From assembly GCA_914767715.1 (NCBI GenBank), contig OU612065.1:27528001-27592000 (forward strand): DNA of 64,000 nt, given 5' to 3'. Positions 45,501-56,268 of this stretch are shown here, piece by piece. This DNA is from Membranipora membranacea. Lineage: Eukaryota; Bryozoa; Gymnolaemata; Cheilostomatida; Membraniporidae. The translations under genes were made by a program, and so were the position numbers. The notes under the pieces are model-generated. The model was not told where the DNA came from. It worked only from the letters and a program-made list of their open reading frames with translations, and made no database searches. How positions within the stretch are numbered: position 1 is the first letter of the stretch; each line of letters starts with the position of its first letter.

Positions 45501-48500
45501 GCGCACTGTGAAGGTAAAATTCGCATCACAAACCGACATGAAACACGCTATACACAATGGTATACCACTCAAATCTTTATTCATATATTGCCACCTATCA
45601 GAAATTTCAACTCCAAATGTCTAGTTATTTTACTCAAGGCATGAAAATAGCTCATCTAAATATTAGAGGGCTTACAAGCAAAATTGATGAAGTTAAAAAG
45701 ATCTTACATGAAAATGATCTTGATATTTTTTGTTTATCTGAGACTTTTCTAAATGAGTCTAAATCAAATAGTTTTTTCCATATATTGAACTATAATATTG
45801 TAAGACAGGATAGGAATACTGGTCAAGGAGGGGGTTTGCTATGCTACATACGTGTTGGTATTTCATTTGAAGAGATCAATGTTGCAAACCATTCAATGCC
45901 TGAGTCAATTACTTTGAAAATCTCCCAAACCCACTCACAATCTTTTTTAACATGCTTCGTTTATCGCCCACCTAGCGCACTTGTTGATTGGAATCATGTC
46001 TTCACTCATTACATCGAGAACATTGTATCAATTTGCAGGGAAGTAATCATTTTGGGTGATTTTAATGTTGACCTCGGTCATAACAGCACATTGGTCAGGT
46101 GGTTTAGAAATGTCATAAATCCACTTGGACTTACACAACTAATAAAGGATTTTACAAGAATTGCAGAAAATTCTGAATCTATCATTGATCACATATACAC
46201 TAACCAACCAGCCAATGTTCGTTCTAGCTTAGTTCTGAAATACTCTTTAAGTGATCATTTTTTGGTTATGGCAATAAGAAAAAAGGGTGTTGTAAAATCA
46301 GAGAAAAGAATTAAGATAAATTTCAACGATTATAGCAAATTTACCGATGAAAATATACACAAATATTTCAGCAATGTTGACTGGCACCAATCTCTATGTT
46401 ACAGCAACATCAACCATGTCATAGAGAATTTCAATGAAACTTTCTTAAATTTAACATCAAAACTTATAAAACGGAGGACTCGCTATGTCAAATCTGAGGT
46501 CCTTCCTATGTGGATTGATGATGAAGTGCGTGATCATATGAGACTAAGAGATCAGTATAAATCTCAAAATTTATGGGATTTTTATAAAACTGAAAGAAAC
46601 TTAGTGACTAACATGATAAAAAGAAAAAAGAAGAAGTATATGACAAAACTGGTAGAAAATTCCAAAGGCCATAATACCAAATCATTGTGGAATGCGCTAA
46701 ATATCGGAAACAAAACTAAAACCTACATTGACAATGCTGCTGATATTTCTAGCAGTAATTTGAACGAGCATTTTACATCTATCGCTGCGAAGCTATCAAA
46801 GGATTTTTCGTTGATTTCGGATTTTTCTAGTACTTTACCAAATTATCACCACAAAGGTTTGAAACAATTTCCAAAATTCACAACAGTCTCATTGCATAAG
46901 CTTCTAAAATCAATACCCATAAGCAAAAGCACTGGTCCTGACCAGATTTCAGTTCGGATGTTAAACAAAACATTTCCCTACATAGGTCCAGTGCTTACAG
47001 ATATTTTCAATAGAATTTTAGATGAAGGAGTATTCCCAAAAGTCTGGAAAATTGCTCGCGTAACCCCTATTTTTAAGTCAGGGTCAAAAGATGACCCAGG
47101 AAATTATAGACCTATATCAGTTTTACCCGTTCTTTCAAAGATATTTGAAAAACATTTAAATATTAATATACAGATATTTTTGAATGAAAACCATCTAATA
47201 TCTTCATCGCAGTCCGGTTTTCGCACTGCACATTCATGCAGCGACGCCGTTCACAAAATTATTTCTGACTATTCTTCTGAGAAACTCAAACAAAGGAAGA
47301 GTATTTTTCTGTTTATTGATTTCTGCAAGGCATTTGATTGTGTTGATCACCAAATATTAAAAAATAAACTACAGAACTTTAATTTTGAGAACAAGGCATT
47401 TTTGTTGCTTTCATCATTTCTACAGGACAGGTCTCAGTATGTTCATTTTGATGGTGCAGTGTCATCAATACTTGACATCAATATTGGGGTGCCGCAAGGT
47501 TCAATACTGGCACCAACTTTATTTCAGATTTATATAAATGACCTACTAAATCTACCTCTCTCCTCGAACTCTTATGCATATGCTGATGACACTGTTTTTG
47601 TAGCAAGCCATTCTGTTCCCTCTACATTAGTTCAAATTTGTAATCGAGATTTGGTTTCAATCAACAAGTGGTGCAAAAATAATCACATGACAATAAATTA
47701 TAAAAAATCACACTTTTTAAGTTCTTTTGGAGAGGATTCATCATTAAATTTAAAAATTGACAATAACCAAATATTTCAAAGGCATGAAACTGAACTTCTT
47801 GGCTTTAAGATATCTGACTCATTTTCATTGAATGGCCATTGTGAGACTGTTTTGGATAAGGTGTCAAAAAATACTAACTTACTTAAGCTATGCAGACCCT
47901 ACTTGACCACGCATTCTGCTAAACAATTTTATTTTCAATTTATTCACTGTTATCTCATTTATGGTATCCATATATATTACAACTTATGTGCATCAAATAT
48001 CACAAACCCTATTTTCACTCAGCAAAAAAGAGCCTTGAGAATTGTGGCCAATGTTCAACATATACCTTTTTATTTGTCACCTACTAATGACCTATGTACA
48101 TCACTTAAAATTTTACCCCTTCCAATACTGAGCAATTATTTTACTTGCATTACGGGATTTAAGGCTCTGAATAATTTATCACCTCCATACATCTCTGATT
48201 TTTTTGTTACCACACCACACCGATTTCCAAGAAGAGATACACACTTACTTAAACCTCCATTAGACAACTTAAACCACAAAATAGCAACAAACTTTAATAT
48301 TTTACCCTCTTCATTGAGAAGCACTCTTACTTTGAATATGTTTAAGAAAAGGCTAATGCAACATTTTTTCAGTTTATTGGCATAGTCTTATATTTTTTGT
48401 TGAATCTTTGTTTGTATCATTTTTCTTTTTTGCCATTTATGTCACATCATGAAAAACATTTGAAATAATGAATTGTTGCTGACAATAAAAGTATATATAT

Positions 48501-51500
48501 ATATAACTCATAGGGATAACTCTATGGTCACAGCTAAATCATGCTTCTCCGCTTATTATTGTTAAGTTACACTTCTACCCTGATAAGTGATTTAGAATTA
48601 GAATGTCACCCATCCCTGGTTACTGATGGCATGGTAATACTGGTAATTGTCATGGAAAATGTCATTTTTTGACTCACTCCTCAGAGTCATTCAGACTGAG
48701 GATGTATATCCTTATGTCAATTAGTAACCAGGGTTTAGTCTCAATATGGGCAAATATATCTTCACATGGGAGTGAGATTACTGTTGCTTGTGAGATTACT
48801 GTTGCTTGTGTGCTATATGGGCCTATATGTATCACTTCTCAAACATAACAAACATATCAAGTGGGTATGGCTATCATAATGATTACAATATTACAGCATT
48901 CCTATCATTGTCATAATATCATTGAGTAGGACTTCATGATAATAATATGTAGATATGATGTGATATATGATGTCCCAATGATATCTGTTGTTGATGACAA
49001 TGCTGAGTTGTTGATTGTTCTGTAATATTGTCATCACATCATAACGTCATCAGAGTGACACCTTTCTAATTATAATCTATAGAGACAGACAATATTAAAT
49101 TAGTCATGTCATCAGAGTCATTCATAGCTTGAGAAATTCCTCTGGGAGGTGTGAGCCACCAAGAATAAGCAAATCACAACTTTCCCATACTGATAGACAT
49201 CATTTTAGATATACAGTGCATGCTCACATTTTATTTACAATGTATGAGGTACTTGCATTACAACGCACTTTGTTTTTTAAATACATAGGTGAAGCTGTGT
49301 CGATAATTTTATGATTTCTATGATTTTAGTTACGTGTTTAGGCTGAGTTGTACCAAGTTAGGACAGTGGGCAATTGGTTACGTCACTCCGGATCAGCAAA
49401 TACTGCAAACTATACCACAGAACAAATCATTAGCTCAGGCGCTCATTGATGGACAACGAGAAGGATTGTAAGTATACTGAAAAACAACCCCACATCCTAA
49501 CTTCTGAGATGGGTTTCTTGTAAAATGGAAGGGCAACTCCATTGATTCAAACGAGTCACTTGAATTACTGATAGTTTGATCAGGAGTTTGGGACCAAGTG
49601 CTCCGGTATACCCATATCGCTGGTAATGGCATTCCATTTATGACCACATCATCCTGGGCTGCGGTTTATAGCGGAATGCCGCTACCAACAATCCAGGCTG
49701 ACATAAAAACTTAAACTAGATTAATGCTGCTCATAAATCAACACATAGGACCACCCAGCAAACAGATACCAAACCATACAGTGGATGTGTGTGTGTGAAA
49801 CTCTGAGCTGTGAAACATTGATTGGCCTAATGTCGGAGCTAGTGGCCTTTTGGTGATAATGAGTGAGGAACATCAACACCCCACCCAACAACATAGCTCA
49901 AATATCACAAAATGCTGTCAGAGTGCTGAAGCCTGTTTTGGCCGGCCTTTGGGTTTTGGGTTGCCATCCCCAATTTATAAAAAATAATGTTGAAATAGGA
50001 CCTATCATTGAATGGATTGATTGATTCCATATTGTAAACTTTTGAGCTAAGCTTTTTGTAGTTGTATGGTGAATCCCATCTAATACTAACTAAATAAATT
50101 GATATTTATATATACCCTTGAGGAGTATGCTTTAAAGCTAGCCAGCATTTACTCACCCTCTTCACCCCCTATCTCAGCTCGCCCAAATTAAGTGCTAGCC
50201 AACATAAAGCCACCCTCGAACTGACCAAACTCTAGCCAGCATTTACTCCTCTAGGCTTTAGGCCTATATAAAAACATAGTAACACAGAGTAAGGATATAT
50301 CCTTACTCTGTGATAGTAATACTGAGTCTCCTCCCTCCCTACTAAGAGTAACAATGACGACTACAGATCAACTCTAGAGCTGTCCTATTCGTAACAGACA
50401 CGGAGGCCTACATCTCTGTGATATGTCATAGTTTGGGATAATGTTTTCTTGTCTTGTGATCATTTGCTGTCAATGTCAATGAATTGTCAAACAAAGTTTA
50501 AAACAGACATATGACATTGTATGTGCCCTTGGAGCAGAGCCATCTGGCATGCTGTGGATGATATGCCATAATGAGACAAATTTGGCAGCTTTGTTTACAT
50601 GGCGAAAGTTATATATCTAGGTACAACATCTGAGCTTGTAGATTTTCATGTTTTTATTTCGTCTTATTTTTGACAGCTATTTACATCCTAATGGGGAGGG
50701 ATCCAATCCTGATCTGACATCTTTACTTGGTGACACAAATGAAGGTCATATTCAGGTCACCGAGGAACAATATGATTTGTATTGTGAGATGAACACGACA
50801 TTTGAACTGTGTAAGATCTGTGCTGAGAACAACAAAGACGTCAAGCTGGAACCTTGTGGGCACTTACTGTGCTCCCCCTGCCTCAACTCATGGAATGTCA
50901 GTATTTATAGATATATAGATTTTTTTCTCACTCCTGATCAGTTTTCTTTGGGTTTTTTTCCACTCCTGGCTCCATTGGGTCACTGCTTGGAGCGGTTCCT
51001 GAGAATTTTTTTTTTTACTCATCTGAGAAGACCAGCTAAGAAAATTATTGAGAATTTGGGCAAAAGATCAGATCACGAAAACAAACTGAATCTGGATACT
51101 CGCCAAGGAGAGTTAATAGAAAAAAGGAATTGTTGATTTCATCAAATCTGAAATTTTGTGGTCAAATTTAATTGAACACATTACATTTTTTTTCACATCA
51201 CTATGATAAATGGTTGAAGTGATCAGGATTGAGCAAGACGCTGAAGAAGACCAGACTTCCTCATATAACTCCACATTTAGGATCATGCGTGCCTGTGGCT
51301 TTCCTGGTTTAGATTTTCCCTCTTTTACCACCAGAAAGTGCACTTTAAACCTGTCTTGGAGTTACTAAATACATTGAATCTGAAAAGGATATTTTGCTAT
51401 GCTTTTAGTTCTCCCCTGTTTATTCGGTTGTGATTTAAATATATATTACGATCTACCATATACTAGTGCTGCTTTTACTCTTCCCCGGGCCACCCTGCCC

Positions 51501-54500
51501 GACCACCCCACCTGCCCGCCCTGTCCACTAACCCCAAAAGCTAGAACAACACACTGAGATCCTGAATCTAGCTCAGTTCTCTGCTATTTCAAATATCCCC
51601 GACCACATGATAACTCAGTTATTTTAAGAGCAGGAAAAAACGAGGTTCTCATCAAGACTACCCCTGCATTCTATTCTATCAAGTTCTGCTGGGCAACTAC
51701 TGTCAGGTTGCGTCTGGAGAAGTAGGTCTGTGCCATGTTACAATTTGCGTTGCTAAAAGAATCATTTAGGACTTTTCTGTATTTCATTAGCAATCAATCC
51801 TTTCTGACAGGCCTTTCTGATGTCATTGTCTGTAGCCATTTAATTCAGGTTTTTACTTACTCTATCATAGTGCATTGTCTTATTCCTAAATAGTCATTTT
51901 TGAAATAGAATGGTAGATCAGATATCATCTAGTGGCCTTTTTCTCTTTGCAGGAGATGGATGGAGGAAGTTGTCCTTTCTGTCGTACGGAGATCAAAGGC
52001 ACAGAACAAGTGAAAATCTACCCCTTTGACCCCTCAGCCGACCCGAAGCCGTTGGAAGATGTGAGAATACAATTCGACAGCATTTCTACCGAAGCAGCAG
52101 TACGCAGTGGTGCTGTTTGTGATGTAGTAGATGGTATATATGACCTCCATCAACCCTCCAGCTCTGAGCATTCATCAAATGAAGTGAGTGAAGCAATGAT
52201 TGTTGTCTCACAATGATATCTACCATCTTGATGATTTAGAATTTTCCCATTTAAAATGTGTTTTGAATTGTCGGCGGGGCTCAACGATTTTGACAGCTCA
52301 AATTGTGGCAGGAGCAACTTCGAAATGGATTTTGTTTTTATTTCATGAAATATTTCCAGAGACAGTTCACTCAGCACTTAGTATCATAAGTTTTTATGTT
52401 GATCATCAATCTTGATACACCTGGTTTATCAACCTACTTAGGGCTTTGATTAATGTTTAGTATGGTACATTATTGTGTATTTCAGGACATTCCAACTATC
52501 ACCCTAACCACTCAGGTTGGAGTAACAGAGGTATAAATACACTTAAAATCTTGAGTGCTAGAGCTGTTTTGTTGAGGAGGTGGTTGGACAAAAGTCCCTA
52601 CCCCAGTCTCCTCAACAATTTAGCTACAGCTCTCATTTGAGAGGACCTAGATCAGTAAAATTTACCATAATTAGACGGATCAGTGTTTCATGTACCTTAC
52701 CTGTCCTGTTTTTCTTAATTGTGGATAAGGGGCTGTTTTACGGAACACATCATAAATAACTTTGTTCTAAACCAATGGTAGAAAAAAATTTTGTATTTCA
52801 AATCAAGTTCTGTTTGGCAAAAAACTATTCAAGCATCTGTTTGCTGTAAAAAAAAGTTACTTCCCATGGATACTTATTCAATGCTTCGTAAGAACTTCTT
52901 GCACACTTAGCGTATTGAAATTAAATTTTTAATACTTGAACTTCCCCCTCACTGGCTGGGGAAATGTAAACCTGCATTCAAATTCAGATTATAGGGTTTG
53001 AGTTGGGTCACCTTCGTCCTGCTTTCCTTCACATAGAACCCTCTGTCAATCCTTAGATAGAGACCTCTAAGTTTATACGTTCAAATCATGAAACAGGATG
53101 GGTTTGGGATGACACAAGTAGGCCTGCCAGAGAAAGGTCTCGGCAACCTGTATGTAGATTACTGATTTAACCAGGCCGCTATCTACAGCTTGCGCTGATT
53201 CAATCACAAATTGAAGCTCACTGCATCCTTGCTGTGTTGAACCCTGATTTGAGTGGTTGTTTATTATACACCCAGCTGGAGGGAAGCGTTTAAGTTGTTC
53301 ATGTTGTCTCACAAGACATGATTTGGTGTAGTCTATCATGTCTGCAAACTCACCAGCTAGTTTGTGTTCCGTATGCAGGGCAGTGGATTCCAAATGTTTT
53401 TTGCCTTTAATTACAATTGTTAGGTCTAACATGCATTATTATCATACTCGGTTAGTGTTCATATATAAGTTTGAGGTGTCAATGGTCCTTGGATTCTTGC
53501 TACAGGACTGAATCAGCGAGGTTGCTATTTCCGGTGACTTTCCAATAGACGAAAAAATGCAGATTTTTTTGCATGCTTTATTGTTGAAGTGGGCATGGTG
53601 TATAGATTCTCGATGCATGTCAATTTAAAAGTAGTCAGTGTGGTAGAGAAGAATAGTGTATTGTTTGATGTCGGCTTAACCTTTGCTACATCATGCTGCT
53701 GGTTTTGATAAGGACTTATTTTCATCAGTAAGAAGGAAGTTGACGATATAAATATTCTTGAAACATTTATAAAGATGACTCACCCGTACTTCGTAATCAG
53801 TACCCGACATTTGTTTATGATGCTGTATGTGAATGCTTATTGTCCAACTCATCACGGGGGGGGGGGGGGGGGGATATCCTTACTCTGTTGATTCTTTCCT
53901 AGAGCCAGGCCGGTTCCTTTTATATGCGATGCTTTTATTATCAATGTGGTATTATATGGAAATGAACATCCTTTGCGTACAGGAGGGGAAGAGATTTTTA
54001 AAAGCCTGAAAATTTATAAAAACCGAATGAGAGCTTGTACTCAAAGAGATTATAAATAAATCAGTAAAATGAAAGTATTTGTACGCTCAGCCAGATATAT
54101 GATTGCTACTAACTCAGTTGGCAATAGCTATTTAATAAGTTGTTTGATTTTATTTTTCAGAGCATTCCTGGTGCATCACAACCAAACCCGAATCATCAAC
54201 ACAATATATCTCCGAGAGAATCACCCAGAATTCCACGCAGTGCACCACCCATTCCACCAAGATCGCCCATGGGTTCACCAAGGCCTATCAGGTATGACCA
54301 ACTATTATCACCATCAAACGGCATAATCGGCCAAACTACAATGCACTGGTTTTCAAGAAAACACGCAGGAAGAATTAGCCTAGTAACAACTGACAAATTA
54401 ACAAATAAAAATCATTACCTCGTAACTAGTCTGAAACCTCGTAACAAACATCACGATAAGCACCACATCATGACTGATGGTCCAAATGCTCTGATGCCCA

Positions 54501-56268
54501 ATCATTTATTACTAGTAGAGGTAGAGTTAGGGCTAAGTTGGGATAGTTTGGAATAGTTATGAGTATCAAATATTGGCTCTTAGTCCTGATAGCCTGTTAC
54601 GCATGATTCTCATTTTCATGGAAATGCTAAACATTTTTCTGTGAAAAGAGCATTTCTGTGTAATGCAGATTACACAACATCAAGTCTCGAGTTTTGCTCA
54701 GCTGCACATATATGAGAGGCATACCATATTATCAATAAGTCTGTGGGCTAACTTGTGAGGGACTATTAGGTCAGTGTCAGTATGAAGGCTCAACTTCCCC
54801 CTAGTCTCAAGTACACTGACAAGCTCAGAAACGAACTATCAGCAGTAATGCACCAAATAGAATATCACTGATACCCGATTAGGAGTTTCTCTCTAGGTTA
54901 AACCAAGATTAAACAGACGATCATGACGTGCAGTTATTATGTGAATTATAGTGCTGATGAAGAGGAAACAATCCCTGATTTACCTTCTCGTAAAATTAGT
55001 TACATCAGTAAGTTAGTTTTAGTCAACAGTTTTACTGGCTGCTCTGCTTCCCTCCGTTTTATTTTCCAAACTTATATACTTATTTAAATTCCTTATCAAT
55101 GTTGTCACACTCTGTATTTTTACTGATCCTTTCAGAACCCGTTATCACTGTTTCAGGAGGACAATCCCTGATGTTTTTATCGGCGTGATTTCAAATGTCA
55201 GCTATTATAATATGATTCGGCTTTAAATTAAGGCTTGTTTGAAAAGCAAAAAGTTTGGTTGATTTGAAAATCGTGAAATTATTTGCATATCAAATTAACA
55301 CAATTTTTATCGCATAATTTTTGTCAAAAGTATTGCACACAACACAAACCCCCTGGAGATGATATATGATGAGGAACCCTGAGGAATGTTGTATATTTAT
55401 TTCAGCTTCATGTTTTATAATTTGCTTTTATCATTGCTTGATTTAATTTTAGACACCAAACGGCTGCAGGCGCATCAGCTAATTCCGATCATCATACACA
55501 CAGCAATGGGGGTGCTAATCACAGATTCTTATCACCATCAGTGCCTGGCTCTGAAAGCACGTCAACTCATAATGATGATCCTGGTAATTCTCTCTCTCAC
55601 TCACTCCCTCCCTCACCCCACCCTCCCCCTGTACATTTCTCAACCTGATTATTTTTTGGATGTTGTAAGCACTGTTTGCATCTGCATGGGAAAAGCTTTT
55701 TGTTGTAAACTGTTGAGTATGTTCGCTTATAATGTTGATCAAAGGAATCAAAGTGAATGTCCATCAGGAAAACGGTGGATAATATATGTTTGTTAATATC
55801 TCAGTCAGAAAAATTGCAATATATTCTTGTTTGATTGAGTCGTCTTCCCATTGTAAACCGGTTGATAAATACAATATTATGTTTGTCGGCAGTCTATTTT
55901 TATGTACTTCTATTACATTATAGGATCACCAAATAGTTCGGGAGATTACAATGTTGATGATGACAAACCACCTCCACTTCCTACTGCCCGACCAAAGAAA
56001 TCAGCTGATTCAAGGTAAGTTATCTCCCCTTATACTTTAAATATACATTTATTATTTCATGAACAGTTGGTAATCGATTCCTTTTGAGAGAATTACAAGG
56101 TTCATATGAGTTCTCTGGTGTGAATTGTAAGAACATATTTTCCCATTTAACAGATCAAACTTAGAAGATAATTTTCCACACGATGCTGTCACAAGAGCAC
56201 TGCAAATAGTCGACAACAACATAGAAAAGGCCAGAATGATTCTGGAGGCATTTACATTGAAGAAATGA
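39555..56268 (+). CDS. CBL: E3 ubiquitin-protein ligase CBL
   Basis: Exons: 39555-40096, 40566-40712, 42284-42415, 49330-49467, 50677-50896, 51953-52183, 52486-52530 (15-codon microexon, less certain), 54161-54291, 55453-55583, 55924-56014 and 56154-56268, about 640 residues. CBL proteins bind phosphotyrosine on activated receptor tyrosine kinases and ubiquitinate them. The protein shows a four-helix bundle, an EF-hand ([16 protein letters not shown]), an SH2-like fold with phosphotyrosine-binding Arg278 in VFRLSC, linker tyrosines 352 and 355, and a complete RING (C365, C368, C380, H382, C385, C388, C400, C403). A short proline-rich tail (KPPPLP) and a C-terminal UBA domain (about 605-640) follow. 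The tail is much shorter than in vertebrate CBL. A 5' acceptor at 39527 implies a leader exon. ATG 39555 is the first in frame; 39585 is an alternative. A possible optional exon lies at 54934-55007. Intron 3 holds an intact LINE. Confidence 0.95.
42416..43479. other. CBL intron 3 left part, with possible LINE 5' untranslated region
   Basis: No exon is seen. The 5' end of the LINE probably lies somewhere in its right portion, since ORF1 begins at 43480 and such elements carry a leader, but I could not fix the boundary. Confidence 0.4.
43480..45624 (+). CDS. LINE ORF1 protein (714 aa)
   Basis: This open frame is the first protein of the LINE in CBL intron 3. From the N-terminus it has a region with a [16 protein letters not shown] motif near residues 136-151, then a long Ser/Pro/Thr-rich low-complexity stretch. 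An SR-rich patch follows ([13 protein letters not shown], near 329-341), then a predicted coiled coil near 370-405 ([20 protein letters not shown]). The C-terminal part, after [10 protein letters not shown], resembles the RRM-like RNA-binding region of jockey/CR1-type ORF1 proteins. I see no CCHC zinc knuckle at the end, which many relatives have. The likely role is RNA binding and particle formation. The stop codon overlaps the ORF2 start. No frameshift or premature stop is present. Confidence 0.88.
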   Translation: MIKHFHRARKKNSYDLDSDSTSSSSEPTLVFTMKPNSTEEHVNQVPYYLDKINAIQKKLDSTFNQTSTIEVKGTTKNPQIVIVCNTAAFEWIKTSLANFLKTKDIEGVCSKLTVDKSGACISVSKKLKKKEKKVYTINFFNTTSTILVNGNSDINYFMAHYEELMSKMPHHVVDAANQDYQSICHTALASVKNYERDSFSDESNMDTSINSPSFTHSRDEATEPSLPTHPVPSTSSNIESESSKGLPSHPTTPSQQSPVKNQSPINNTASPISPIPNTSSPIIQSDIDITHVRTAITNSSPVNQQLKSATFNRRQAETGKHDQLTPPKKSREKSRSRSRSPLNKSIPPPISDVSSYPPISSPPTKIPDCSLDMCKALNKSLQSRIQELEEVVNNQAKIIQQMQESRNIGPLTNDTLRAHLSHFSETMEQKFNHQLFCVKQQLESSINQKFGTYAEVAGKTQSHDTGAHVSPFIPTPHTSTQQNQANPLSRPLSFQSHGRPSPSPHHSGSPNNNTLHSRKSKLKSSSKDQHSSDHPQSTHREPFAPERNIIVNIEKDSAFHLNYNQDITRQEICKHYGLVIVEKITPYKFKSDHPKLAIQFRDTAAAIKIVTEWNCLLFGGSTARRPQDPKTQNLNCAMMYNVPKEGSNNDIERDIKAVYPEATIERLSKGGKTLRTVKVKFASQTDMKHAIHNGIPLKSLFIYCHLSEISTPNV
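45617..48385 (+). CDS. LINE ORF2: AP endonuclease plus reverse transcriptase (922 aa)
   Basis: Starting at the ATG at 45617, the protein has an N-terminal apurinic-like endonuclease with HLNIRG, LSETFLN, YRPP, GDFNVD, DHIYTN and SDHFL motifs. A central reverse transcriptase follows with [27 protein letters not shown], the [12 protein letters not shown] segment and the catalytic YADD (codons at 47579-47590). The C-terminal domain ends at a TAG-type stop within the TTGGCATAG context. The frame is open upstream to 45557, but the ATG at 45617 sits directly on the ORF1 stop and precedes the endonuclease. The protein nicks the target and primes reverse transcription there. All catalytic motifs appear complete. 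Confidence 0.92.
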   Translation: MSSYFTQGMKIAHLNIRGLTSKIDEVKKILHENDLDIFCLSETFLNESKSNSFFHILNYNIVRQDRNTGQGGGLLCYIRVGISFEEINVANHSMPESITLKISQTHSQSFLTCFVYRPPSALVDWNHVFTHYIENIVSICREVIILGDFNVDLGHNSTLVRWFRNVINPLGLTQLIKDFTRIAENSESIIDHIYTNQPANVRSSLVLKYSLSDHFLVMAIRKKGVVKSEKRIKINFNDYSKFTDENIHKYFSNVDWHQSLCYSNINHVIENFNETFLNLTSKLIKRRTRYVKSEVLPMWIDDEVRDHMRLRDQYKSQNLWDFYKTERNLVTNMIKRKKKKYMTKLVENSKGHNTKSLWNALNIGNKTKTYIDNAADISSSNLNEHFTSIAAKLSKDFSLISDFSSTLPNYHHKGLKQFPKFTTVSLHKLLKSIPISKSTGPDQISVRMLNKTFPYIGPVLTDIFNRILDEGVFPKVWKIARVTPIFKSGSKDDPGNYRPISVLPVLSKIFEKHLNINIQIFLNENHLISSSQSGFRTAHSCSDAVHKIISDYSSEKLKQRKSIFLFIDFCKAFDCVDHQILKNKLQNFNFENKAFLLLSSFLQDRSQYVHFDGAVSSILDINIGVPQGSILAPTLFQIYINDLLNLPLSSNSYAYADDTVFVASHSVPSTLVQICNRDLVSINKWCKNNHMTINYKKSHFLSSFGEDSSLNLKIDNNQIFQRHETELLGFKISDSFSLNGHCETVLDKVSKNTNLLKLCRPYLTTHSAKQFYFQFIHCYLIYGIHIYYNLCASNITNPIFTQQKRALRIVANVQHIPFYLSPTNDLCTSLKILPLPILSNYFTCITGFKALNNLSPPYISDFFVTTPHRFPRRDTHLLKPPLDNLNHKIATNFNILPSSLRSTLTLNMFKKRLMQHFFSLLA
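48506..49329. other. CBL intron 3 right part
   Basis: No exon seen. The stretch GTGAGATTACTGTTGCTT is repeated in tandem near 48771-48808. The rest is AT-rich and unremarkable. Confidence 0.5.
49621..49687. repeat. Inverted repeat in CBL intron 4
   Basis: Arms TGGTAATGGCATTCC (49621-49635) and GGAATGCCGCTACCA (49673-49687) pair with two mismatches. A single related arm, TGGTAGTGGCATTCC, is at 30901-30915 in a CFAP410 intron. Confidence 0.65.
50283..50312. repeat. 30-bp perfect palindrome, family P1 copy 2
   Basis: It is identical in its central 30 bases to the palindrome at 5531-5566 (CACAGAGTAAGGATA and its mirror). It lies in CBL intron 4, about 45 kb from copy 1. Confidence 0.85.
53853..53890. 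repeat. G tract joined to a half copy of palindrome P1
   Basis: A run of about 18 G residues leads directly into GATATCCTTACTCTGTTGAT, which matches the right half of the P1 palindromes with small differences. It lies in the CBL intron before the proline-rich exons. Confidence 0.7.
54934..55007 (+). CDS. Candidate optional CBL exon
   Basis: An open stretch with [19 protein letters not shown] coding character sits between possible acceptors (ending 54933 or 54951) and a good donor GTAAGT at 55008. Its acidic and SH3-ligand-like wording suits a CBL tail. However, it ends in phase 1 whereas the next confident exon needs phase 2, so including it would require another exon near 55138. Confidence 0.3.

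Larger units (their letters stand above)
43480..48505 (+). mobile_element. Apparently intact non-LTR retrotransposon (CR1/L2/jockey-like)
   Basis: Two long overlapping open frames (ORF1 43480-45624, ORF2 45617-48385) are followed by a short 3' tail with AATAAA at 48484-48489 and a TA repeat at 48492-48505, typical of CR1/L2-type elements, which often end in short microsatellites and not poly(A). It is in sense orientation within CBL intron 3. Intact frames imply recent insertion. Outer limits are approximate because the 5' leader and target duplication were not identified. Confidence 0.88.

Noticed and set aside
45557-45616. Upstream 20 codons of LINE ORF2
   Set aside because: They lie within ORF1 and precede the likely ATG at 45617; no endonuclease homology is visible there.
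54140-54556. Extended open frame through the CBL proline-rich exon
   Set aside because: Coding character stops at the donor after 54291; the downstream exon at 55453 joins in phase.
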